DNA of 64,000 nucleotides from contig JAEVYT010000017.1 in the NCBI GenBank assembly GCA_023392615.1, positions 493,985 to 557,984 of the forward strand. The letters are read 5' to 3'. Below the pieces are notes generated by a model. It ran no database searches and was not told the origin of the DNA. It saw only the letters and a list, made by a program, of their open reading frames with translations. Every line of letters starts with the position of its first letter. Position 1 is the first letter of the stretch. Below, in pieces: positions 45,731-53,575 of the stretch. The DNA comes from Bacillota bacterium. Lineage in GTDB: Bacteria > Bacillota > Clostridia > Lachnospirales > Lachnospiraceae. Both the position numbers and the translations under genes were made by a program.

Positions 45731-45758
45731 TTGCTATTTTATAGCATTATGCTATAAT
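45731..45758 (+). promoter_or_regulatory. galM promoter
   Basis: -35 TTGCTA (45731-45736), 16-bp spacer, extended -10 TGCTATAAT ending at 45758. The spacer holds the palindrome ATAGCAT-t-ATGCTAT (45741-45755), a possible operator. Confidence 0.7.
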
Positions 45759-45799
45759 TAAAAAATAGCGATAATAATTATATGTAAGGAGTAAATCAA

Positions 45800-46858
45800 A
45801 TGAAGGTTTCACAGAAGACTTTTGGAACGACGAAAAAGGGAGAAGAGGCAAATTTATATACAATTACCAATAGTAACGGCATGACTGTTTCCTTTACTGA
45901 CTTTGGTGCAAATATAGTAGATATTCTTCTTCCAGATGGAAAAGGTAGTTTGGTGGATGTAAACTTGGGATATGCAGACTTAGCAGGTTATGAAGAGAAT
46001 GCACCTGGTTTTGGTGCTTTCATCGGTAGAAATGGTAATCGTATCGGTGATGCAAAGTTCGAACTTAACGGCAAAGTTTATGAATTAGATAAGAATGATG
46101 GGGAGAATAATCTTCACGGAGGTTTCACTCGTTATCAGCACATGATGTATGAAACTGAGATTTTTGAAGATGAGGATACAGTAAGCATTGAATTCTCAAG
46201 ACTTAGCCCTCATATGGAGCAAGGTTTCCCTGGAAACTTAGACGTGACAGTAACATACAGCCTTACTGAAGCGAATGAATTAGTTATTGAGTATCTTGCT
46301 GTATCAGACAAGGATACCGTTGTAAACCTTACAAATCATTCTTACTTTAATCTTGCAGGTCATAATTCAGGAACTGTATTTGATCAAAAAGTATGGATCA
46401 AAGCGAATCAGTTTACACCAACCGATGCACAATTAATTCCAACAGGTGAACTTGCTGATGTAACCGGAACTCCTATGGACTTTAGAACATTAAAAACGAT
46501 TGGACAGGATTTCAATGCAGATTATGAGCCTTTAAAATTAGCAGGTGGTTATGATCATAATTACGCGCTTGATATCAGTGGAAATGATGTTGAGAAAGTG
46601 GCTGAGATGCTTGATGAGAAGAGTGGTAGAAAAATGGAAGTTTATACAAATCTTCCTGGCTTACAGTTCTATACAGGTAACTTCTTAGCAGAAGAAAACA
46701 AACATAATAAGGATGGAGCTGTTTACAGCAAACAAACTGGTGCATGCTTCGAGACTCAGTACTTCCCGAATTCATGTAATATCAGCTCATTCCAATCCTC
46801 TGTATTAAAGGCTGGAAAAGAATATGATGCTGTCACTGTTTATAAATTTTTCTTCTAA
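45800..46858 (+). CDS. galM: Aldose 1-epimerase (mutarotase)
   Basis: This 352-residue enzyme interconverts alpha and beta anomers of galactose or glucose. It has RNGNRIGDAKF, the catalytic His in NLTNHSYFNLAGH, GGYDHNYALD and the C-terminal catalytic Glu in ACFETQYFPNS. Length is normal. It is a single gene with its own promoter and terminator, and no galKT genes nearby. Confidence 0.95.
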   Translation: MKVSQKTFGTTKKGEEANLYTITNSNGMTVSFTDFGANIVDILLPDGKGSLVDVNLGYADLAGYEENAPGFGAFIGRNGNRIGDAKFELNGKVYELDKNDGENNLHGGFTRYQHMMYETEIFEDEDTVSIEFSRLSPHMEQGFPGNLDVTVTYSLTEANELVIEYLAVSDKDTVVNLTNHSYFNLAGHNSGTVFDQKVWIKANQFTPTDAQLIPTGELADVTGTPMDFRTLKTIGQDFNADYEPLKLAGGYDHNYALDISGNDVEKVAEMLDEKSGRKMEVYTNLPGLQFYTGNFLAEENKHNKDGAVYSKQTGACFETQYFPNSCNISSFQSSVLKAGKEYDAVTVYKFFF

Positions 46859-46944
46859 TACAAGCTTTGTAATATAACAGGGTAAAATAGATCCCTATCA
46901 CGCTTTCATCAATGAATACGCATGAGAGGGAATCGTATAAACAT

Positions 46945-47010
46945 AAAAGCTCTATACTATGAAACGAATGTATGTAACTTGATTCGTGATCACAGTATAG
47001 AGCTTTTTTA
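46945..47010. terminator. Bidirectional terminator between galM and upp
   Basis: A 14-bp stem (AAAAGCTCTATACT at 46945-46958, complement at 46994-47007) with an inner ACGAAT/ATTCGT stem in the loop, ending in ttttt. Confidence 0.88.
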
Positions 47011-47077
47011 AATATTAACAGCTTAGATGTATGAGTGTTGGTAGATTGGAATTTTACTACTTATAATAGAATGTTAG

Positions 47078-47707
47078 TTATTTGGTGCCGTATATTCTAT
47101 CACCAGCATCCCCTAATCCAGGAATGATGTATCCTTTATCATTCAATTTTTCATCCAAATTACCAATGAAGATATCAACATCTGGATGTGCTTTGGTAAG
47201 TCGTTCTACGCCTTCCGGAGCTGCAATTAAGCATAGAAAATGAATTTTGGAAATTCCGCGATTTTTTAATAACTGAATGGCTGCTACAGCAGAACCACCG
47301 GTTGCTAACATAGGATCTACGACAAAGATTTCTCTATCGGAAGCATCGGATGGAAGTTTACAAAAATATTCTACCGGTTCTAAGGTTTCTTCATTTCTAT
47401 ATAAACCAACATGTCCGACTTTTGCGTTAGGAATTAGATTAAGAATACCATCAGCCATATGAAGACCTGCTCTTAAGATTGGAACGATACAAAGCTTCTT
47501 GCCTTCAATTTCTTTTGCAATAGTAGTTGTGATAGGGGTTTCAATCTCGATATCTGCAAGTGGAAGATTTCTGGTTGCCTCATAACAGATTAACATTGCT
47601 ACTTCTGAAACTAGGTCTCTGAATTCTTTTGTTGACGTAGCTTTTCGTCTCATAATGCCGATTTTGTGATGTATAAGTGGGTGGTTCATGACGATAACAT
47701 TTGACAT
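47078..47707 (-). CDS. upp: Uracil phosphoribosyltransferase
   Basis: This 209-residue pyrimidine salvage enzyme makes UMP from uracil and PRPP. It has MNHPLIHHKIGIMR at the N-terminus, LCIVPILRAGLHMADGI, the PRPP loop VVDPMLATGGSAVAAI and the uracil-site YIIPGLGDAGDRIYG. The ATG at 47707 follows aggaggt and gives the normal Upp length; a longer frame to 47737 has no such site. Confidence 0.96.
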   Translation of the reverse strand: MSNVIVMNHPLIHHKIGIMRRKATSTKEFRDLVSEVAMLICYEATRNLPLADIEIETPITTTIAKEIEGKKLCIVPILRAGLHMADGILNLIPNAKVGHVGLYRNEETLEPVEYFCKLPSDASDREIFVVDPMLATGGSAVAAIQLLKNRGISKIHFLCLIAAPEGVERLTKAHPDVDIFIGNLDEKLNDKGYIIPGLGDAGDRIYGTK

Positions 47708-47880
47708 ATTTCTACCTCCTGTTTGTTTTTGTCTCATTACCTAACGACCATTATAACAAATTATAATTGTATAGAAAAGGTTTAATTTCATTAATTTAAT
47801 GTTATTTGATACTAATTTTACGGATTATTGTAAAACTTATTCTAAATATGTCAGATTAAGTTTGAATATTAGCTGTTATA

Positions 47881-48070
47881 GAAAAAAAGATAGGCATAAC
47901 GCCTATCTTATGTTGTTCTATATTTTCCTATTTTATATGTAAACATATTAATTGTGTAAATTTCATAACGAAGTCACAGGATACAATAATCGATTTTTTC
48001 GTAATCATATAAATTTGGGCAGAGGAGAAGCCCGGTAGAGGGGGGGAGGGTAGCTGCCGGGCTTATTTTA
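47881..48070 (-). ncRNA. Candidate small RNA with C-rich hairpin loop
   Basis: On the minus strand a hairpin with the perfect stem AAGCCCGG/CCGGGCTT (48064-48057 and 48035-48028) exposes a loop with an unbroken run of seven C (ccctccccccctct). After about 120 nt of AT-rich sequence comes an intrinsic terminator (47909-47887) ending in seven T. Single-stranded C-rich loops are typical of Firmicutes small RNAs that pair with ribosome sites. A weak promoter-like pair lies upstream (TTGCTT, AATATT). Transcription is unproven. Confidence 0.35.
47887..47909 (-). terminator. Intrinsic terminator on the minus strand
   Basis: Stem AAGATAGGC/GCCTATCTT (47887-47895 and 47901-47909) with a 5-nt loop, followed on the minus strand by ttttttt. 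No annotated minus-strand gene ends here. Confidence 0.8.
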
Positions 48071-48516
48071 TGAAAAAAATTATCTTGTAAGCAATATTAA
48101 ATTAATAAAAATGTTAAGCAATGTCTTAACTTATGACTTTATTATAAAAGACATATATGTTGATTGTATGGATATATTATGAACATTCTGTTAATAAAGC
48201 TTATTGTTAAAAATGTTTCAAAAATTGAAAATAGTATACGTTTATAATCGTTATTAAAGATAGTTTATTAAGGAAATGGTTACAGCATTTGCAGAGTTTT
48301 ATTTTATGTCCACTGAGAATAATAGTATTATATATATTTATTTTTTTAGCTAATTATAAAATGCTGAATATAATATTCTATAAATGTGATTATTAATTAA
48401 AGTGAATTAAGAGGATGGTGATGCAGATAAATAGAAATACTGGACAATTATGGCGTAATATGTTATAAAGTCAAAAGGAAAGATACCAGGATAAGTGATT
48501 GAGAGTAGGTGATATT
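47910..48516. other. Long non-coding gap upp - 48.5 kb
   Basis: The gap is AT-rich and without a coding frame that has a ribosome site. It holds the GC-rich hairpin at 48028-48064, which on the plus strand has a G-rich loop, and a GTTAAG/CTTAAC inverted repeat at 48113-48130. Nothing else was recognised. Confidence 0.5.
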
Positions 48517-48972
48517 GTGTCAAACGTGTTTAAAAAATTAATCAGCAAAGAAATGGGTGAAGTGAACTATCACCGTTATTTTTCCTTCATTAAAAAGAAT
48601 ATCGAAGCGAAAACAGTTGATAGTCAAGCTTTATATAATGACATGTATGAAAAGTTGAAATACAGAGATTTTAAATCGATAACAAAAATGCATAATCGAC
48701 TCAATGATACGATGTTGTTGGCATTTCGAATTAGCAAAAACTTTTTCTTTGCGTTCATAGTATATCTAACAGCTACAGTATTTTTGGTGACAAAAGAATT
48801 GCCGCCACAGCTTATGTTGATTTCTCTGATAGCGATGAATGCGTGCTTTGCCTATAAAATATATGAATTTGTAGTTAATAAATTTTGCTACATTGATGCT
48901 CAGATTGTTTTGATTTACAAGGCGGTTTTAGACCGAATTATATTGAATGAAAAAAAGGAACAAAGTCAGTAA
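48517..48972 (+). CDS. Small membrane protein of unknown function
   Basis: The product (about 151 residues) has a charged N-terminal half (KKLISKEMGEVNYHRYF and following) and two hydrophobic helices in the middle (NFFFAFIVYLTATVFLV and LMLISLIAMNACFAYKIYEF), then a short amphipathic tail. The start at GTG 48517 has an aggtgat site; TTG at 48499 is an alternative. No known domain was recognised. It has its own terminator and no operon partners. Confidence 0.6.
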   Translation: MSNVFKKLISKEMGEVNYHRYFSFIKKNIEAKTVDSQALYNDMYEKLKYRDFKSITKMHNRLNDTMLLAFRISKNFFFAFIVYLTATVFLVTKELPPQLMLISLIAMNACFAYKIYEFVVNKFCYIDAQIVLIYKAVLDRIILNEKKEQSQ

Positions 48973-48990
48973 ATGATTTCTGTATATAGA

Positions 48991-49028
48991 AAAGAGGCTG
49001 TTGTATGATGTCATAACAGCCTCTTTGA
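48991..49028. terminator. Bidirectional terminator
   Basis: A 12-bp perfect stem (AAAGAGGCTGTT at 48991-49002, complement at 49015-49026), between two convergent genes. Confidence 0.9.
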
Positions 49029-49062
49029 TTTTTGATTTGTAATAGTATTTATTGAGAAGAAC

Positions 49063-50376
49063 CTAAGGCCAGTTGGGATCTTTCATCATCTTAGCTAGTT
49101 TGCTTCTGCGATCAGATATTTCGTTAAGTACATCCGTAGGACTCATTAAATCTGCATACATCTTCTCGATATCTTCACCGATATCCATCCACTGTGCATC
49201 CACGTAAGACACCCCGGCCTGCATAACGATACCAGTTTGGAACTGAGATAAGTAATCTGTATATTCTTTGGGATAGCGGGAAGGTATCTCAGGCCAGCAT
49301 AGTTCATAGCAATTAGGATCTCCTTTCATGCGTTTTTTAAGGTTTTCATGTTTGGCTAAAAATCTAAAATATTGAAGTATTTCTTCTTTGTGTTGGCTAT
49401 TCTTATTACCAAAATACGCATTTGAGGTAGGATTGATTCCAAGTACTTGGTTATTATCCCATGGCATTATGAAGATTCCGATGTCTTGACTCATGTTTGG
49501 ATACTCAGAAATGACTTGATTTGGCCAGGATACCTCTTCGAGAACCATTGCAACCTTTCCTGCGGCAAAATTATAAATCTCATTTTTGACAGAATTACCG
49601 AAATACTCGTCTCCATAATAACCTAAATCAGCGAATTCATCGATTTCTTGAAGTACAGTTAATAAACCTGGTACATTCTTAATATCCATTTTGTTTTTAT
49701 TGAGCTTATCGTAGAGTTTAGGATCTTGACTTGCATAATATGGTCCTAATTCAAATAGAGGAAGTACTTGATGCCAACCGGTTGCTGGAACCTGCCACAT
49801 TGGAGTGATTCCTGCATCCTTGATCTTTTTACATACATCCTTCAGTTCTTGATAATTACTAGGGATTTTAAGATTCAATTGTTTAAATATCTTCTTGTTA
49901 TAGGAATATACCCAGATTTTTTTACCCATAAAAGGAATCCCATACACTTTATTATTACTGGAAATAGAGGGGATGACAGAAGGATCCATCCTAGTTACAA
50001 ATTCTTCTGAGGATAAATCGATACAATTGATATCCGGACGAATTCTATCATATAGGGAAAAAGGGTCTGCATCAACCAGAAAGATATCAGATGCGCTTCC
50101 ATCCGTTAATTGTGCTTTTAATAAATCCCTCCATTGTGCATCGGGAACTTCCTTAAACTCGATATGTATACCAGTTTGCTTTTCGAAATCCTTGGCAAGC
50201 TCTTGAGCGATGCCATTCTCAGGTAATGCTGATTCATGATGCTCCAATGTTAGTGTGACACCGGCAGGCTGATGATCGATATCATTTGGTTTTGTATTGT
50301 GATTTTTGCAACCGGAAAGATAAAATAGGCAGGATAACACACTTGTAATAATGATAAAATTACGGCAGACTTTCAT
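49063..50376 (-). CDS. Extracellular solute-binding lipoprotein (sugar ABC type), orphan
   Basis: This 437-residue protein has a lipoprotein signal peptide (hydrophobic run, then LSGCKN with the lipidated Cys) and a family 1 solute-binding fold (ALPENGIAQELAKDFEKQTGI, SASDIFLVDADPF, FAAGKVAMVLEEVSWP). No ABC permease or ATPase genes lie nearby. Instead it is 18 bp downstream of a membrane GGDEF-EAL protein, so it may deliver a ligand signal to that protein rather than to a transporter. That role is inferred from the gene pair. Confidence 0.88.
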   Translation of the reverse strand: MKVCRNFIIITSVLSCLFYLSGCKNHNTKPNDIDHQPAGVTLTLEHHESALPENGIAQELAKDFEKQTGIHIEFKEVPDAQWRDLLKAQLTDGSASDIFLVDADPFSLYDRIRPDINCIDLSSEEFVTRMDPSVIPSISSNNKVYGIPFMGKKIWVYSYNKKIFKQLNLKIPSNYQELKDVCKKIKDAGITPMWQVPATGWHQVLPLFELGPYYASQDPKLYDKLNKNKMDIKNVPGLLTVLQEIDEFADLGYYGDEYFGNSVKNEIYNFAAGKVAMVLEEVSWPNQVISEYPNMSQDIGIFIMPWDNNQVLGINPTSNAYFGNKNSQHKEEILQYFRFLAKHENLKKRMKGDPNCYELCWPEIPSRYPKEYTDYLSQFQTGIVMQAGVSYVDAQWMDIGEDIEKMYADLMSPTDVLNEISDRRSKLAKMMKDPNWP

Positions 50377-50394
50377 TCAAACCTCCTTGTATTA

Positions 50395-52824
50395 TTATTT
50401 TGCCAGTTGAAATATTGCGTTTTCATCGATTGGCCTACTCAGAAGGTAACCTTGAACTAAATCACAACCAAGATTTTTTAAACGTTCCAATTGATTTGTC
50501 GCTTCTACCCCTTCTGCAATAACCTGAATATTTTTATTGTGTGCAAGTTGAATCATTGTATCTACCAATTGCTCATCATAAAAATTCGTTTCAATATTAT
50601 CAATAAAGGACTTATCTATCTTCAATGTGGTTATCGGGAGTTCTTTAAAATATTTTAATGATGAATAACCGGTTCCAAAATCATCTAAAGAGATGGAGAT
50701 GCCTGCATTGCGTAGTTTATTTATCATGGAAGAGCCTTTTTCAATTGAATACATCAAGATGGACTCCGTCATCTCTAGAGTAATGTAGTTTGTATCCACT
50801 TGTGTCTCTGATATGATACTTAATACCTTATCGGCAAAATCACTTTGCATTAGCTGTAGGGCAGAAACATTAATCGATACAGTAAGTGGTTTGTTTCTGT
50901 GGATATTTAGCTTTTTAGCAAAGATGCAAGCCTCTTTTATAATCCACAAACCAAAATCTATCATAAGTCCCATTTCTTCAATGGTGTGAACGACTTGTTG
51001 AGTAGAGATGTTCAAATTACAATCCTTATTCCAGCGTAAAAGTGCTTCACACCCCTCTAGTTCAAGTGTCTTTATATTATAATAAGGCTGATAAAATAAG
51101 ATAAAGGAATTCTGCTGAATCGCCTCTCGTATTGCAGCCTGATGCGTCAGTTTTTCTGATAAAGCCTTATTCATGGAATTCTCAAATAGTACAATTTGAT
51201 CACGTCCCAGTTCTTTGGCTTTATATAGAGCAATGTCAGCGAGCTTTATCAGTTCATGGCGCTTTCTTGAATGAACTCTGTAAAGGCTGATACCCATACT
51301 TATCGTTAATAAGAAAGTTATATTATGTATAATAATAACTTCTTTTAGTGCAATTCGAATATCGTTATGAATTGCTTTTAACTCTTCTATATCCTTGAAA
51401 TCTTTCACAGTAATGATGAATTCATCTCCACCAAAGCGACCGATGTGGATGGATTCGCTTTCGAACTGTTTCAGCCTCGCACCGGTGTGTTTGATAATTT
51501 CATCACCGATATCATGGCCATAAGTATCATTTATTAATTTAAAGTTGTCAATATCCAAAAAGCCGATTGAAAAGTTGTCATTTTCGTTCATTTCTATAAA
51601 GTGATTATCGATAAAACGTGTTATAGAAAAGCGGTTGGCTAAGTTCGTTAACCGATCTAGAAAAATCAATTCATCAATTTGACGTTCTTTATTTTCTATA
51701 TCATCGATGGAAGCGATTAGTTCTTCATTCGTACTTTGTAATTCATCATTTGTTCGAAGGTTTTCATCCATTAAAGTTTGAATTCGTTGTATCATATCAT
51801 TATATCGGTTGGCCATAATTCCGATTTCATCAGAACCCATATCTACAGTAATTTTAGATAATTCATCATTTATGGATTGATCCATTACCCATGCTATATG
51901 TACCATTCTCCTAATCATGGTGTGAGCAAGACCATAAAACAACAAAAGAGAGAATACTAAAACTCCAAAAAATGCAATTGTTAAAAATACCATTTGCTGG
52001 TTGATGATTGAGGCCATGATGCTACGATTAGTTACAATTACAAGCTTCCAGTCCTTAATTAGGGAATTATTATCAAAGGACTTGCTATAAACATGCCCTT
52101 TGAGTTTGGATTCGTCAATGTTGTACGGAATTTTATCTAAATTGGTAGCTACCACTTGGTTTTGGGAATTAACAAGAAAAATACTACAATTATTCTTGGC
52201 AAGCAGTTTGGAATCAAACTGATTCCGAATGGAGGACGGGCTTATCACTATTTTAACTATGTTATCGCTTTCGGTGAGTAAGTAATTAAGCTTACGAATA
52301 AATATAATATTGGCAGTATCTCCATCACCGTCCAAATTGACATAGGTGGATCGATTACTTAATTTGAACTTACGGTACCAATCAGAATTTTTAATGTCGG
52401 GAGAAAGATATTGTGAATAGGTTGTTTCGAAGAGATTTTTGTTATCATGATAAATGTTGATGCTTTGAATAAAGCGTTGTACCAATTGGTTGGATAGAGC
52501 TTTCGAATCTATTTTTCTTATTGTCATAAGAGGCTCTTTTGAATCGTCACTATAGGTTTCAAGTGCCCAGCTTAATTCTTTGTCAGAAAAATAGGTCGCA
52601 GCCAGATTGTTTGTAGTTATAAGCATAGAATTAATGGTCAACTGCAGTCGTGTTAACTCGCTGTCTACTAAATCATTCTCTCGATTATTCAACTGAGTTT
52701 TCATAAGACTGATGAAGAGAGCTAAAAAAATTACAATAGGTATAAGAATACCGAATAGATAAATCAATATGATTTTTCTTTTAATATGTACATCATTAAT
52801 GCTTGACTTGATTGTTTTTAGCAT
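50395..52824 (-). CDS. Membrane GGDEF-EAL protein (cyclic di-GMP turnover)
   Basis: The product is about 809 residues. A membrane helix near the N-terminus is followed by an extracellular region of about 240 residues (probable Cache type), a second membrane helix, a HAMP-like region and a coiled coil. The cyclase motif is intact (GRFGGDEF) but no RxxD inhibitory site precedes it. The EAL domain keeps EALLRW, SINVSALQL, LEMTES, DDFGTGYSSL, LKIDKSF and AEGVE, so it should be active. The ATG at 52824 is preferred; a frame extends to 52872. It forms an operon with the solute-binding protein at 49063. Confidence 0.92.
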   Translation of the reverse strand: MLKTIKSSINDVHIKRKIILIYLFGILIPIVIFLALFISLMKTQLNNRENDLVDSELTRLQLTINSMLITTNNLAATYFSDKELSWALETYSDDSKEPLMTIRKIDSKALSNQLVQRFIQSINIYHDNKNLFETTYSQYLSPDIKNSDWYRKFKLSNRSTYVNLDGDGDTANIIFIRKLNYLLTESDNIVKIVISPSSIRNQFDSKLLAKNNCSIFLVNSQNQVVATNLDKIPYNIDESKLKGHVYSKSFDNNSLIKDWKLVIVTNRSIMASIINQQMVFLTIAFFGVLVFSLLLFYGLAHTMIRRMVHIAWVMDQSINDELSKITVDMGSDEIGIMANRYNDMIQRIQTLMDENLRTNDELQSTNEELIASIDDIENKERQIDELIFLDRLTNLANRFSITRFIDNHFIEMNENDNFSIGFLDIDNFKLINDTYGHDIGDEIIKHTGARLKQFESESIHIGRFGGDEFIITVKDFKDIEELKAIHNDIRIALKEVIIIHNITFLLTISMGISLYRVHSRKRHELIKLADIALYKAKELGRDQIVLFENSMNKALSEKLTHQAAIREAIQQNSFILFYQPYYNIKTLELEGCEALLRWNKDCNLNISTQQVVHTIEEMGLMIDFGLWIIKEACIFAKKLNIHRNKPLTVSINVSALQLMQSDFADKVLSIISETQVDTNYITLEMTESILMYSIEKGSSMINKLRNAGISISLDDFGTGYSSLKYFKELPITTLKIDKSFIDNIETNFYDEQLVDTMIQLAHNKNIQVIAEGVEATNQLERLKNLGCDLVQGYLLSRPIDENAIFQLAK

Positions 52825-52987
52825 ATTATCCCTACTTCCGTCCATAGAATTTGATCTGATGCATATTGTCATAGCATTACAATAATTTTATCATTTTTTA
52901 GCGGATTTTGTCAATAGAGGCACACGCAAGATAAGGCTTCAATGCTGATTATTACTGAATAATGAACTAGCTCTGTCTATATATTAT

Positions 52988-53005
52988 ATTAAGAGACATC
53001 TTAAT
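52988..53005. repeat. Small palindrome before the pdaB fragment
   Basis: ATTAAGA-gaca-TCTTAAT, a perfect inverted repeat 12 bp before the start codon; possible operator or mRNA hairpin. Confidence 0.4.
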
Positions 53006-53016
53006 GTGGTGAAGCC

Positions 53017-53247
53017 ATGGATCAGAATGAAAATAATCAAAAAAACATAAATCTGTTTATTAAATTGGGAATTGTAATTTTAAGCATTTTTATTATTGTG
53101 GAAGTTGGTATCCGTGTATTGCCCGGTTCAATTACGGTCACGAATACAGGCAGTAAAAAGGATTTACCAATATTTTGTGTTGACACAAATGAGAAAAAAG
53201 TTGCGCTAAGCTTTGATGTAGCTTGGGGAAATGGTAAGTTAGGCTGA
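53017..53247 (+). pseudogene. pdaB: 5' fragment of a sporulation polysaccharide deacetylase (pdaB-like), interrupted
   Basis: The frame encodes 76 residues: an N-terminal membrane helix (LGIVILSIFIIVEVGIRV), LPIFCVDTNEKKVALSFD and VAWGN, then a stop four codons later. That is the start of a PdaB-type deacetylase up to the first catalytic Asp of the NodB domain; a complete protein would run on for about 180 residues with the zinc His motif. The part present has no frameshift. A small ORF and a large serine recombinase follow immediately, so the gene looks split by a recombinase element. The distal half was not found in the window. Confidence 0.8.
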
Positions 53248-53321
53248 AAGCTATAATCTTAATTCATGAATTCTTTCGTCGAATCATACATTTTGTATGA
53301 AGATAAAAACCTGGAGATGTT

Positions 53322-53519
53322 ATGAAGAATTCTTTAACAGAGAATAATCAAAAGAAAAATAACTCCAAGAATTACCAAGTTACAAGAGAATACAAATCAA
53401 TCATCACATCGGAAGAAATGCTAAAGAGAATTATAATCAATCACTTGAATCATGAAGGGCTAAGCAAACAGCAGTCAGTTCAAGGTAAAATGCAATCTTA
53501 TCAGAATAAAATATTGTAA
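53322..53519 (+). CDS. Small hydrophilic protein of unknown function in the recombinase module
   Basis: This 65-residue Asn/Gln/Lys-rich protein (NYQVTREYKSIITSEEMLKR is its most structured part, probably helical) follows a ctggagatgtt ribosome site. It lies between the cut pdaB gene and the recombinase and is probably part of the mobile element. No domain was recognised. Confidence 0.55.
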   Translation: MKNSLTENNQKKNNSKNYQVTREYKSIITSEEMLKRIIINHLNHEGLSKQQSVQGKMQSYQNKIL

Positions 53520-53575
53520 TATTGAGATATAGATTGGTTTTTTAGATTTGGTTAATGGTTATTATGAAAGGTTCG

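Noticed and set aside
45600..45799. Cobalamin riboswitch upstream of the DUF4430-ECF pair
   Set aside because: The sequence is too short and lacks a recognisable B12-box; only the galM promoter and simple AT-rich DNA are there.
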